This document shows positions 16,532 to 24,971 of a DNA stretch of 64,000 nt, piece after piece. The stretch is from assembly GCA_016711605.1 (NCBI GenBank), contig JADJSS010000008.1, forward strand, positions 62,001 through 126,000, written 5' to 3'. The position numbers were made by a program, and so were the translations under genes. This DNA comes from Saprospirales bacterium. GTDB taxonomy: Bacteria > Bacteroidota > Bacteroidia > Chitinophagales > JADIYW01. The notes beneath the pieces were generated by a model. That model searched no databases. It had not been told where the DNA came from and worked only from the letters and a program-made list of their open reading frames with translations. How positions within the stretch are numbered: the first letter of the stretch is position 1; the number at the start of each line of letters is the position of its first letter.

Positions 16532-17833
16532 ATGAATATTTTATTACTTGGCGCTGGTGGTCGCGAACATGCTTTTGCTTTCAAAATTGCACAGAGCAAA
16601 CATTGCAAAAAATTGTTCATCGCTCCAGGAAATCCAGGAACGGCACAGTTCGGCGAAAACATTACCATTTCTGCTACTGATTTTCCAGCCATTAAAAATT
16701 TTGTTTTAGACAATGAAATAAAAATGATGGTGGTTGGACCAGAAACGCCTTTAGTAGAAGGTATTTTTGATTATTTTAAAACTGATGATGCTCTGAAAAA
16801 TATTCCAGTGATTGGTCCATCAAAAGTTGGCGCGCAACTGGAAGGCAGCAAAGCATTTTCTAAAGCATTTATGTTTAGAAATAATGTACCAACGGCTGCT
16901 TACAAAGAATTTACACAAGCAACTATTGAAGAAGGTTTAGCATATATTGAAACACAAACTGTTCCTATTGTTTTGAAAGCTGATGGTTTGGCTGCTGGCA
17001 AAGGTGTATTAATTTGCCAAACCATAGAAGAAGCAAAAGCAGAGTTTATAGAAATGTTGGATGGTAAGTTTGGCGATGCGAGTTCGAAAGTAGTGATCGA
17101 AGAATTTATGGACGGCATTGAGTTTTCTGTGTTTGTGTTGACAGATGGAAAAGAGTATAAAATATTACCGACTGCAAAAGATTACAAAAGAATAGGTGAA
17201 GGCGATACTGGTTTAAATACTGGTGGAATGGGTGCGGTTTCGCCGCCTTCTTTTGTTACCGATGCGATGATGCAAACCGTTGAAGAAAAAATTATCAAGC
17301 CAACCATTGCAGGTTTTCAAAAAGAGAATATCGTGTATATCGGTTTTGTGTATATTGGTTTGATGTTGCTGAAAACTGGAGAATTAAAAGTAGTGGAATA
17401 TAATTGCAGAATGGGTGACCCTGAAACGGAAGCTGTTTTTCCTCGAATAAAATCTGATATTATCGAATTATTTCAAGCAACTATTGACCATCGACTAATG
17501 ATGATTGACTTAGAAATAGATGAACGTGCTGCAACAACCATTATTTTAGCAAGTGGTGGATATCCTGAAGATTTTGAAAAAGGAAAGGTTATTACAGGAA
17601 TTGACTCTATTGATGATTCGATGGTGTTTCATTGCGGAACAAAATTAATTGCACGCAAAGACGCAAAGGACGCAAATGAGATAGATGAATTAGTAACGAA
17701 TGGTGGTCGAGTATTAGCAGTTACATCTTTGCATACAGATTGGAAAGAAGCATTAAAACTTTCTAATAAAAATGCAGAAAAAATTCAATTCGAAGGAAAA
17801 TATTACAGAAAAGATATTGGTTTTGATTTGTGA
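16532..17833 (+). CDS. purD: Phosphoribosylamine-glycine ligase
   Basis: A 433-residue purine-biosynthesis enzyme that joins glycine to 5-phosphoribosylamine using ATP. I start at ATG 16532 because family members begin MNILLLGAGGREHA; an in-frame ATG at 16463 would add 23 non-conserved residues. ATP-grasp features: IVLKADGLAAGKGVLICQT, FSVFVLTDGKEYKILPTAKD, GEGDTGLNTGGMGAVSPP and VEYNCRMGDPETEAVFPRI. Near the C-terminus, between HCGTKLI and VTNGGRVLAVT, there are extra residues (ARKDAKDANEIDEL) encoded by an ACGCAAAG tandem repeat; most PurD proteins have a shorter loop there. Stands alone, divergent from secA. Confidence 0.95.
   Translation: MNILLLGAGGREHAFAFKIAQSKHCKKLFIAPGNPGTAQFGENITISATDFPAIKNFVLDNEIKMMVVGPETPLVEGIFDYFKTDDALKNIPVIGPSKVGAQLEGSKAFSKAFMFRNNVPTAAYKEFTQATIEEGLAYIETQTVPIVLKADGLAAGKGVLICQTIEEAKAEFIEMLDGKFGDASSKVVIEEFMDGIEFSVFVLTDGKEYKILPTAKDYKRIGEGDTGLNTGGMGAVSPPSFVTDAMMQTVEEKIIKPTIAGFQKENIVYIGFVYIGLMLLKTGELKVVEYNCRMGDPETEAVFPRIKSDIIELFQATIDHRLMMIDLEIDERAATTIILASGGYPEDFEKGKVITGIDSIDDSMVFHCGTKLIARKDAKDANEIDELVTNGGRVLAVTSLHTDWKEALKLSNKNAEKIQFEGKYYRKDIGFDL
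17652..17677 (+). repeat. ACGCAAAG tandem repeat inside purD
   Basis: Three imperfect 8- to 9-bp units (ACGCAAAG, ACGCAAAGG, ACGCAAATG) lie in the purD reading frame and encode RKDAKDAN. A degenerate copy of the same word family follows the gene at 17841-17867. Confidence 0.7.
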
Positions 17834-17840
17834 TTTTTTT

Positions 17841-17867
17841 CACGCAATGAATGCAAAGAAGCAAAGT
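17841..17867 (+). repeat. Degenerate CACGCAA-type repeat downstream of purD
   Basis: Reads CACGCAATGAATGCAAAGAA followed by GCAAAG. It resembles the in-gene purD repeat. The rest of the gap to 18008 holds no gene; it contains A-rich sequence with CCACAAAAGG-type words. Confidence 0.45.
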
Positions 17868-18008
17868 AAATTAAATACAAAAAAACTAAAATCTATCTTA
17901 TAAAATAAGATTGCAAACTATTTTTTTGAACCACAAAAGGAACAAGAGAAAACAAAAAGTATTACGAATTTAATTGCAAACCATTTTTTTTGCAAATTAC
18001 AAACTGCA

Positions 18009-18926
18009 TTAAAACCAACCTTTTACCAATCTATTTTCAGTACCACACGAAACGCAGTTGATTGGCTTTGCTGGATTTTCTGGAACTGGATTTTCTGTTC
18101 CGCAAGAAATGCAATGAAATACTTTTTGTACCGTATTTACTTTAAGACAATGTTCACACATTACTTTAAAGGAACCGTCTGGCACAAAAACATCATGCTG
18201 ACAAAACAGACAAGATTGTTGCTTTCCATTTACCGTAACTGCGTCTGTAAATTCTGTAGTAAAATTAGTTTGTTTCAATAATTTTTGCGCATCGTTTTCT
18301 CTTAAATATGGAATCCATGCTTGCACATACACCGATGTTTTCATTTTCAAATTTACATCAGGTGGCAACAAATCATACATAATTTTGTAGTTCGGATTTG
18401 CATAAAAATCTGAAAAAGATTCTTTCAAATATCCTAAATAAAAATCGGTGAGTTTAAAAAATGGAACGCTATCAGCATACGTTTTTCCATCTTCTGCATT
18501 GTACGAAATTCCTTGTTGCAGCAATGCTTGTTCGCCTGCTTTTTTCGACCAATTTTCATCAAATGCATATATCGTTGAAACATTTGCGCATATGTCAACA
18601 TACATTTTATATTTCTCATCTGTATTAATAGTTGGCGGCAAATATTCTGGATAAATTTTATAATACAAATCCCAATAATCGAATTGTATTTTCTCATAAG
18701 CTTCTTTATTTGCTTTTCCTAATAGTTCAGCAAGCTTCGATTCAAATTTTACTTTTTCTTTTGTATATCTTTCTGTACGTTTTGGGTCTTTATTCCAAGC
18801 ATTCAAACTTTGTTCAAAATCAATATCGGTAAACGTGCCGCAGAAATCGCAAACAATATAAGGTGAAGAATAAGGATTTATTTTTGGCGCACCGCAACTG
18901 ATGCAGTTGAATTTTTTAATTTTCAT
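18009..18926 (-). CDS. Zinc-ribbon protein of unknown function
   Basis: A 305-residue cytoplasmic protein with zinc ribbons at both ends. N-terminus: FNCISCGAPKINPYSS then IVCDFCGTFTDID (two CxxC pairs). C-terminus: SCLFCQHDVFVPDGSFKVMC with EHCLKV, then FHCISCGTENPVPENPAKPI and NCVSCGTENRL, giving two further ribbons. The middle 200 residues are helix-rich, with many aromatic residues. No catalytic motif is visible; I do not recognise the central domain. It may be an adaptor or a nucleic acid- or protein-binding scaffold. Single gene; downstream neighbour purD is convergent. Confidence 0.7.
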   Translation of the reverse strand: MKIKKFNCISCGAPKINPYSSPYIVCDFCGTFTDIDFEQSLNAWNKDPKRTERYTKEKVKFESKLAELLGKANKEAYEKIQFDYWDLYYKIYPEYLPPTINTDEKYKMYVDICANVSTIYAFDENWSKKAGEQALLQQGISYNAEDGKTYADSVPFFKLTDFYLGYLKESFSDFYANPNYKIMYDLLPPDVNLKMKTSVYVQAWIPYLRENDAQKLLKQTNFTTEFTDAVTVNGKQQSCLFCQHDVFVPDGSFKVMCEHCLKVNTVQKVFHCISCGTENPVPENPAKPINCVSCGTENRLVKGWF

Positions 18927-19053
18927 GTGATTATTTTTATTGTTTTAATGGTACACATGGAATATCCAAATAATCAATTAGTTTTAACTTACAAATACTC
19001 ATGGATATTTCATAGTTGAATAGTTTTATCAAATTTAAAAAAAATAAAACTTG

Positions 19054-19677
19054 TTAAACCATCATTTGTCTGAAAGTTAGATTTATTCTTGGCGTGTTTA
19101 TTTTAGTAGTTGGTGGCAAGCGATGCAGCCAATTGGTTTGCGTAACATCTTTCATCACTAATAAACTACCATGTTCTAAGAACAATGAAACTGTTTGTTT
19201 ATTGGTTTTATGTTTGAAAGAAAATTTCCGTTCTGCACCAAAACTCAAAGATGCAATTGCACCATTTTTGCGCAATGCAGTTTCCGCGTCGCTGTGGTAA
19301 GCCATGCCTTCGTTTCCATTGTGATATAAATTCAGCAAACAAGAATTGTATTTTTCATTCGTTAATTGTTCTGAAAGATGCTTTAATTCAAGCAACTCTT
19401 TTGTCCAAGCCAAAGCTTGCTTTGTTGTTTTTGAATAGGTGTAAGAAAAATTTGCATCAGCATACCAAGCTACTTTTCTTGCTGTAATAATATGTTTACC
19501 AAAAATCACCGCTTCATCATTTCGCCATTCAATGTTGTTCATTAAAATATCGTAATAATAATTGGCTTCTTGCAATGGAATTATTTTTCCGAAATAATTC
19601 ACTGTTCCATCAAATGGCAATAAGTTTTCTGTTGGATTTTGACGGAAAGAGTGACATTGTATTTTTGGCATTATCAA
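19054..19677 (-). CDS. AlkB-like 2-oxoglutarate/Fe(II) dioxygenase
   Basis: A 207-residue protein of the AlkB/ALKBH2-3 type that repairs alkylated bases by oxidative demethylation. Fe(II) ligands are visible as H and D in MAYHSDAETALRKNGAIASL, with the distal His in TQTNWLHRLPPTT and the 2-oxoglutarate-binding Arg in PRINLTFRQMM. The preceding nucleotide-recognition region ITARKVAWYADANFSYTYS and NSCLLNLYHNGNEGM are typical. Start at 19677 or the third residue Met (19671). No adaptive-response regulator is adjacent. Full-length and intact. Confidence 0.92.
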   Translation of the reverse strand: MIMPKIQCHSFRQNPTENLLPFDGTVNYFGKIIPLQEANYYYDILMNNIEWRNDEAVIFGKHIITARKVAWYADANFSYTYSKTTKQALAWTKELLELKHLSEQLTNEKYNSCLLNLYHNGNEGMAYHSDAETALRKNGAIASLSFGAERKFSFKHKTNKQTVSLFLEHGSLLVMKDVTQTNWLHRLPPTTKINTPRINLTFRQMMV

Positions 19678-19708
19678 AAATAAATTTTATATAATATCCA
19701 AAAAAATA

Positions 19709-19741
19709 AAAAAAAATCCGCACAGTATTGCACGGATTTTT
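19709..19741 (-). terminator. Terminator of queA
   Basis: On the minus strand a stem CCGTGCA / TGTGCGG with two G-U pairs and a 4-nt loop is flanked by A and T runs, ending in a long T tract. Placed 50 bp past the queA stop. Confidence 0.8.
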
Positions 19742-19790
19742 ATTCAATCAACTTTTTTAAAGTTTTAAACTTTAGAAAAGTATGTTTGTA

Positions 19791-20840
19791 TTAATCGATA
19801 ATCAACATGGCATCACCATAAGAGAAGAAATTGTATTTCTTTTCCATTGCTTTTTGGTATGCTTCCATTGTTAAATCGTAACCAGCAAATGCAGAAATCA
19901 TAATTAACAAGCTTGATTTCGGAACGTGGAAATTGGTAATCATACTGTTTGCGATAGAAAAATCATATGGTGGATGAATAAATAAATTTGTCCAACCTTC
20001 CATTGGTTTTAATAAACCTTCTGCAGAAACTGCAGTTTCTAATGAACGCATTGAAGTTGTACCAACTGCGCAAATATTTTTCTTAGCTAGTTTTGCTTTA
20101 TTTACGATTTTCGTACATCTTTCATCAATTTTAAAATACTCAGCATCCATTTTGTGTTTCGATAAATCTTCTACATCAATAGAACGAAAAGTACCTAAAC
20201 CAATATGTAAGGTTAATTGTGCAAAATCAACACCTTTAATTTCTAAGCGTTTCATTAGCTCTTTACTAAAGTGCATTCCAGCTGTTGGTGCTGCTACAGC
20301 ACCTTCTTGACTTGCGTAAACGGTTTGATATAATTCTTTATCTGCTTCTTCTGGCTCGCGTTTGATGTATTTCGGTAATGGTGTATTTCCCAATTTATCT
20401 AACACTGCTCTAAATTCAGCTTCACTTTTATCAAAAAGAAAACGAATTGTTCTACCACGAGAAGTTGTATTATCAACTACTTCAGCAACTAAATCATCAT
20501 CGCCAAAATACAATTTATTACCAACACGAATTTTACGCGCTGGATCCACTAAAACGTCCCAAAGTCTCAAATCGTGATTGAGTTCTCTTAATAAAAATAC
20601 TTCAATTTTAGCACCTGTTTTTTCTTTTGTGCCATACATTCTTGCAGGAAATACTTTTGTATTATTTACAACCATCACATCACCATCATCAAAATAATCT
20701 AAAACATTTTTAAATACTTTGTGTTCAATTTTTCCAGATTTGCGATGCACTACCATTAGTTTGCATTCGTCGCGTTGTTTTGAAGGATACAACGCAATTT
20801 TTTCTTTGTCTAATTCAAATTCGAATTGTGATAATTTCAT
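19791..20840 (-). CDS. queA: S-adenosylmethionine:tRNA ribosyltransferase-isomerase
   Basis: A 349-residue enzyme that transfers and rearranges the ribose of SAM onto 7-aminomethyl-7-deazaguanine in tRNA to make epoxyqueuosine. Conserved blocks: SQFEFELDKEKIALYPSKQR, DECKLMVVHRKSGKIEHKVF, VMVVNNTKVFPARMYGTKE, EGAVAAPTAGMHFSKELM, LTLHIGLGTFRSIDVEDL, CAVGTTSMRSLETA and TNLFIHPPYDFSIANSMITN. Length fits the family. A clean Bacteroidota promoter lies upstream (20888-20919) and a terminator follows, so it is monocistronic. Confidence 0.97.
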   Translation of the reverse strand: MKLSQFEFELDKEKIALYPSKQRDECKLMVVHRKSGKIEHKVFKNVLDYFDDGDVMVVNNTKVFPARMYGTKEKTGAKIEVFLLRELNHDLRLWDVLVDPARKIRVGNKLYFGDDDLVAEVVDNTTSRGRTIRFLFDKSEAEFRAVLDKLGNTPLPKYIKREPEEADKELYQTVYASQEGAVAAPTAGMHFSKELMKRLEIKGVDFAQLTLHIGLGTFRSIDVEDLSKHKMDAEYFKIDERCTKIVNKAKLAKKNICAVGTTSMRSLETAVSAEGLLKPMEGWTNLFIHPPYDFSIANSMITNFHVPKSSLLIMISAFAGYDLTMEAYQKAMEKKYNFFSYGDAMLIID

Positions 20841-20887
20841 TTTTGTGTTTTTATTATTTTACGGAATAATACTTTTTTTATGTGGTG

Positions 20888-20919
20888 CAAAGATAAGTGT
20901 AAGAAGTTCTAATTACAAA
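20888..20919 (-). promoter_or_regulatory. Bacteroidota-type promoter of queA
   Basis: Minus strand: TTTG (20916-20919), 20 bp, then TATCTTTG (20888-20895), 48 bp before the queA ATG. Both elements match the Bacteroidota housekeeping consensus. Confidence 0.75.
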
Positions 20920-20961
20920 CGACTGATATTTTTATTTGATTAAATTTTGTAGGTTTGTTTT

Positions 20962-22224
20962 ATGCAACAGCTGCTTCGAGTAATTTCAGAAACATTTAAA
21001 TTAACTATTCAACAATTATGGTTGAATAAGTTGCGTACTTTTTTGTCACTGTTTGGTATCACCGTTGGTATTTTCAGTATCATTTCTATTTTAACTGCAG
21101 TAGATGCATTGAAAAATAATATTAACCAATCCATTTCAAGTTTAGGTGATAATATTTTGTTTGTAAATAAATGGGCCTGGACTTTTGATGGACCAAGTGA
21201 TTATCCTTGGTGGAAATATTTTCAGCGTCCAATTGTAAAACTGGAAGACTATAAATATGTGCAGGCAAAATCGAAACTGGCTGAATATGTTACATTTGAG
21301 TTGAATCCACGTCAATCACCAGAATTTTCTTATAAAGACAAAAAAACATTTAAAGGTGTAGTTTCTGCAGTAACTGCTAATTATGGACAAGTATTTCAAC
21401 TCGAAATTGCGCAAGGCAGATATTTATCAAATATGGAAATCGGAAATGGTTTGAATGTTTGTGTAATTGGTGGTGATTTGGCTGAAAAACTCTTTAAAAA
21501 TGTACCTAATCCTGTTGGTTTGGAAGCAAAATTAGATGGAAAAAGAATGACCGTCATTGGCGTTATCAAAAAGAAAGGCGAAGATTTATTAGGTTTTAAT
21601 TACGATAAGGCGATTATCATTCCATTGGCATACTATACACGCAATTTTTCGTACAATGAAAATCAAATTGACCAAACCATAGAAATTAGAACAAAACCTG
21701 GTGTTTCGATTAATGAATTAAAACAAGAATTATCTGGATTGATGCGTGCTTCACGCAAACTTCGACCCAAACAAGAAGATAATTATTCTGTCAACCAATT
21801 AAGTGTAATTGCAAAAGGATTTGATGGACTTTTCGATTCGCTTGGAATTGTAAAATGGGTCATTGGTTTTTTCTCTTTAATTGTTGGCGGCTTTGGTATT
21901 GCCAATATTATGTTTGTTAGTGTTACAGAACGCAAAGCATTAATAGGAATTAAAAAAGCACTTGGCGCAAGAAAGAGCGACATCTTATTAGAGTTTTTAT
22001 TAGAAGCCATTTTTTTATGTATGATGGGTGCTGTTGTTGGTATTTTGATTGTTTATTTATTATGCAATTTGGCAACCGAAGCATCTGGAATGGAATTTAA
22101 ATTAAGTTCGGTAAATATTATCATTGGCTTTGGAATTGCGTTTGTGTTAGGTATTTTATCAGGAATTATTCCAGCATATTTAGCTGCTACAATGGATCCT
22201 GTAGAAGCGATTAGAAGTAAGTAA
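20962..22224 (+). CDS. ABC transporter permease, MacB/FtsX type
   Basis: A 420-residue inner-membrane protein. N-terminal helix (about 24-46, TFLSLFGITVGIFSIISILT) is followed by a large periplasmic MacB_PCD domain (to about 290) and a C-terminal FtsX block of three helices, with VKWVIGFFSLIVGGFGIANI, MFVSVTERKALIGIKKALGA and the terminal DPVEAIRSK. This four-helix layout is that of MacB-like mechanotransmission permeases, which export lipoproteins, peptides or antibiotics. The matching ATPase is not adjacent, as is often the case in Bacteroidota, so the substrate is unknown. Confidence 0.9.
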   Translation: MQQLLRVISETFKLTIQQLWLNKLRTFLSLFGITVGIFSIISILTAVDALKNNINQSISSLGDNILFVNKWAWTFDGPSDYPWWKYFQRPIVKLEDYKYVQAKSKLAEYVTFELNPRQSPEFSYKDKKTFKGVVSAVTANYGQVFQLEIAQGRYLSNMEIGNGLNVCVIGGDLAEKLFKNVPNPVGLEAKLDGKRMTVIGVIKKKGEDLLGFNYDKAIIIPLAYYTRNFSYNENQIDQTIEIRTKPGVSINELKQELSGLMRASRKLRPKQEDNYSVNQLSVIAKGFDGLFDSLGIVKWVIGFFSLIVGGFGIANIMFVSVTERKALIGIKKALGARKSDILLEFLLEAIFLCMMGAVVGILIVYLLCNLATEASGMEFKLSSVNIIIGFGIAFVLGILSGIIPAYLAATMDPVEAIRSK

Positions 22225-22230
22225 TTTTTA

Positions 22231-22262
22231 GAGTGAAAGTGATGGTGAAAGTGAAAGTGAAA
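22231..22262 (+). repeat. GTGAAA hexamer repeat
   Basis: A 6-bp tandem pattern built from GTGAAA with one variant unit (GTGATG) lies directly upstream of the small membrane protein start, between it and the permease gene. Confidence 0.6.
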
Positions 22263-22273
22263 ATCAATCAGCA

Positions 22274-22768
22274 ATGCGAATTTTTAATATCATAACTTCA
22301 TTTTTTGCTTCTTTGCCAATTATTGCATTTCCATTTTTTACTGCTTTAATTATCAGTTTTATTTTATATCAATTTATACCAACAAAAACAGGAACTATTT
22401 TAGCAATTATAATATCTGCAATAGGTTTAATTATTGGAATTGCACTTGCAATCTATATCTCAAGAAAAAAAATACAGTTGATGCGTTTCGGCCGCCGAGG
22501 AAATAACAACTTAAAAAAATTCCTAGAAAAAAAAAAAAATTCTAAAGGTAAGGCGCACCAAAAAACCAAAAAAAAAAAACAAACACAAAAAAAAAATAAA
22601 AAAAAAACCCCCCCAAAACCACAAAAAACACCGTCCCCAACCCACCCCCCACCAAAAAAAAAAACCAGCCCCCCCTGCCCCATCCCCAAACCGAAAAAAA
22701 AAAAAAAACAACCCCACCCAAAAAAAAAAAAAAAAAATTCAGTTTTATGGCTGGAAAAAACATCATAG
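22274..22768 (+). CDS. Small membrane protein with corrupted 3' end
   Basis: The first about 70 residues are a plausible two-helix membrane protein: IITSFFASLPIIAFPFFTAL with IISFILYQFIPT, and GTILAIIISAIGLIIGIALA with IYISRKK. After codon 75 or so the frame runs into an A/C homopolymer tract and becomes a meaningless Lys/Pro/Thr run, so the annotated end is not believable; an alternative frame ends at a TAA near 22508. I do not recognise the family. It lies 49 bp after the MacB-like permease and may be co-transcribed with it. Confidence 0.4.
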   Translation: MRIFNIITSFFASLPIIAFPFFTALIISFILYQFIPTKTGTILAIIISAIGLIIGIALAIYISRKKIQLMRFGRRGNNNLKKFLEKKKNSKGKAHQKTKKKKQTQKKNKKKTPPKPQKTPSPTHPPPKKKTSPPCPIPKPKKKKKQPHPKKKKKNSVLWLEKTS

Positions 22769-23993
22769 TTCTTAAATGTTTGATTTTGAACGAAAATGTG
22801 ATTTGGATAAAACTATTGAACTTAAGATATAAAATAAAATTGACACGCATTACAAATCCAAAGCTAAACTGTTTCAGATAATTTTCTTCAATATCATACC
22901 ATTTCACACCACCACGATCAGTACCAAGTCGAATAATAATGACGTTTTTGGTTTCGTTAATCATTAAAATTTGTCCGTTAAAACCAGCGCCATAATAAAT
23001 ATCATTATCAGCATCATCTACAGAATAATACCAACCTAAGCAATATTTATCATCTTCTTTGCATCGATGTAAAGTATCGTCACAATAGTTAAACCAATCT
23101 TTCGGAACTAGCTGATGCTTTTTAAGTTTTCCTTCATGCAATACCATAATGGCAAACTTTGCCAAATCGCGCGCAGACATATTTAAACCACCGTAAAACT
23201 TTGGATTTCGAGTAATTTTGCTGTCTAAACTCCAATACGCAGTATCTTGCATACCTAACTTGCTCCAAAAATTTTCCTGGAAATAATCAAAGAATTTTTT
23301 ATCCTTATTCTTCAATGCATTGCGCATACACTCACCCAAAATTTGCGTATCTATTGATTTGTACTTAAATTGTGTGCCTGGTTTCTGAACAAACTTGGCA
23401 TTGTAAATATTTTTAGAAAGATTTTTTTCATAATAAAAAGAAAGTGTTTGATATAAACTTCCATACTCATCATAATTTAAACCAGATTCCATTTGCACCA
23501 AATGACGCAACGTTAATTGTTTAAACAAAGTATCTTTTAAATTCGGAAAATAGTTGGTTACTGGTTCGTCTAAATTTTTTATATATCCATCTTTAAGCAC
23601 AGTGCCTAAAAACGCAGTAACCAATACTTTAGTTACCGAAAACAACTGTGTGTTCTCTCCTTCTTTTACACCATTTAAATAGCGTTTAAAAATTAGTGTA
23701 TCGTTTTTTATGACTAAAAATGCTGTTGTGTTGCTGTTTTGCAACAATATATCAGGATATGAGAACTCTGAATATGTTGCGCTGTCTGTCCACAAATTCA
23801 TTTCAGGCAAAGCTGTAGGCTTTTCTATTAAATGATATGGCTTTTCAGATGGTTTAATAAATTCCGTGTTATAAATTCTGCCATCAAAAATTGATGGAAC
23901 ACGCAAGGAATCGTTGTAGTTTAAAACCAATAAACTTAAGCATGCAACCACTATTACAGTTATAATTTTTAACGTCGAAATTTTTTTTTGCAT
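22542..23993 (-). CDS. Serine hydrolase, beta-lactamase/class C family, C-terminus unreliable
   Basis: A membrane-anchored or exported serine hydrolase (N-terminal hydrophobic segment ISTLKIITVIVVACLSLLVL). Active-site motifs: SxxK as SVTK in TQLFSVTKVLVTAFLG, YKS in FKYKSIDTQILGEC, and the third-box equivalent YYGAGFNGQILMI. Such proteins hydrolyse D-amino-acid peptides, esters or small amides. The genuine protein very likely ends near residue 375 (about 22870, after WYDIEENYLKQF); the remaining frame reads through non-conserved sequence into the A/C tract. A single missing T there would place a TAG directly after KQF. Adjacent to a secreted beta-rich protein gene 12 bp upstream, so they are probably co-transcribed. 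Confidence 0.75.
   Translation of the reverse strand: MQKKISTLKIITVIVVACLSLLVLNYNDSLRVPSIFDGRIYNTEFIKPSEKPYHLIEKPTALPEMNLWTDSATYSEFSYPDILLQNSNTTAFLVIKNDTLIFKRYLNGVKEGENTQLFSVTKVLVTAFLGTVLKDGYIKNLDEPVTNYFPNLKDTLFKQLTLRHLVQMESGLNYDEYGSLYQTLSFYYEKNLSKNIYNAKFVQKPGTQFKYKSIDTQILGECMRNALKNKDKKFFDYFQENFWSKLGMQDTAYWSLDSKITRNPKFYGGLNMSARDLAKFAIMVLHEGKLKKHQLVPKDWFNYCDDTLHRCKEDDKYCLGWYYSVDDADNDIYYGAGFNGQILMINETKNVIIIRLGTDRGGVKWYDIEENYLKQFSFGFVMRVNFILYLKFNSFIQITFSFKIKHLRTMMFFPAIKLNFFFFFLGGVVFFFFSVWGWGRGGWFFFLVGGGLGTVFFVVLGGFFFYFFFVFVFFFWFFGAPYL
22553..22738. other. A/C-only low-complexity tract, probable assembly or read artefact
   Basis: About 185 bp of the plus strand are almost exclusively A and C, with A runs up to 19 and C runs up to 7 (T/G on the minus strand). 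Nothing else in the window has this composition. Both flanking reading frames degenerate on entering it. It looks like poly-T read ends drifting into false G calls, joined into the assembly. A real G-rich element cannot be excluded from sequence alone. Confidence 0.75.
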
Positions 23994-24005
23994 GTGAATA
24001 GTGAA

Positions 24006-24896
24006 TTATTTAACTGCATATTTTTTCTTTGTATTTACAGTAATATTGATGCAAAAACCTGCGTTTACATGGAAGTTATTGAAGGTAGTTTTTTGGTAGG
24101 TATCTCTATTGTAAATTGCAGAATAACCTTTTCGTTTATAGACTAAATAATCATAATCGCAACCTAAACTGAAACCGAATTTTCTTTTTATCAGATATCG
24201 AATTTTAAAATCTGCACCAAAATAAAATTTCTTACCAATTCCTCTGTCATAATAATCATCAGCCGTGTAACCACCAAAACGAACGGATGGTTGAATTTGC
24301 AAGCATTTATTTTTTAAGAATTCAAAAACATATCCAATTTGTGTGGCAACTATAATAAACATGGAGTTTTTCTTAGATAATAAATTTCCCATGTTCGGAT
24401 CTTTCTTATAATTATTGATAGTAAAAAACTGATAGTTCATGCCGAAATACAATCCTTTCCAAAAATTAAACTGTATTCCAAATTGCAAGTTACTTGTTTT
24501 TTTAAAACGTGTTTTAGTATCTCGTTCCGTGAAAACAGAACTTGAATCTTTTATTGGAAAATATTCATCTCTATAAATATCGTGTTCGCTAATCAATGGA
24601 TTTAAAGGTGATAAATCTAAAGAAAACAAGATGTGTACTTTGTCTACAGAGAACTTTTTATTTTTTATAAGATTGTCTGAGTTATCTTCATTAAGTACAG
24701 AAACAGTTGGAATTGGTGTTGGAGCGTATAAAACATTAATATCTGCATTTGCAGAATCTTGTGCTGTGTTTATTGAATTAGAATCATTGACTATAATTGT
24801 TGTCAAAGTATCTTGTTGAATGATTGGCGCAAGTGTATCTTGTGCAAAGCAGTGAAAAGAAAAAAGAAGTAAAAAAATAAAAAAGAAGTTTCGCAT
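24006..24896 (-). CDS. Outer-membrane-type protein of unknown function
   Basis: A 296-residue protein with signal peptide (MRNFFFIFLLLFSFHCFAQD), a Thr/Ser/Asp-rich linker (about 20-70), then alternating-polarity strands typical of a small outer-membrane beta-barrel: LQFGIQFNFWKGLYFGMNYQ, MFIIVATQIGYVFEFLKNKC, LQIQPSVRFGGYTADDYYD, KIRYLIKRKFGFSLGCDYDY and a final strand HVNAGFCINITVNTKKKYAV. I do not recognise the family. It is followed after 12 bp by the serine hydrolase gene on the same strand. Confidence 0.6.
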   Translation of the reverse strand: MRNFFFIFLLLFSFHCFAQDTLAPIIQQDTLTTIIVNDSNSINTAQDSANADINVLYAPTPIPTVSVLNEDNSDNLIKNKKFSVDKVHILFSLDLSPLNPLISEHDIYRDEYFPIKDSSSVFTERDTKTRFKKTSNLQFGIQFNFWKGLYFGMNYQFFTINNYKKDPNMGNLLSKKNSMFIIVATQIGYVFEFLKNKCLQIQPSVRFGGYTADDYYDRGIGKKFYFGADFKIRYLIKRKFGFSLGCDYDYLVYKRKGYSAIYNRDTYQKTTFNNFHVNAGFCINITVNTKKKYAVK

Positions 24897-24910
24897 AAGG
24901 TATAAAAATA

Positions 24911-24945
24911 AAAAAAAAATCCGACAAAAATTTGTCGGATTTTTT
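24911..24945 (-). terminator. Terminator of the first giant gene
   Basis: AAAAATCCGACAAA / TTTGTCGGATTTTT, a 14-bp stem with a 2-nt gap, followed on the minus strand by a long T tract. Sits 27 bp past the stop of the giant protein gene. Confidence 0.88.
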
Positions 24946-24971
24946 GAAAAAATTTTTATACTCTTTAAAAA

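Noticed and set aside
20950..20957. TAGGTTTG as the promoter of the MacB-like permease
   Set aside because: Perfect -7 match, but it is only 5 bp before the ATG, would imply a leaderless transcript, and has no -33 partner at the right distance.
22600..22740. G-quadruplex cluster on the minus strand
   Set aside because: The G runs sit in a tract whose composition and effect on both flanking genes look artefactual.
22274..22768. Proline/lysine-rich tail as a real domain
   Set aside because: The tail is the translation of the A/C tract.
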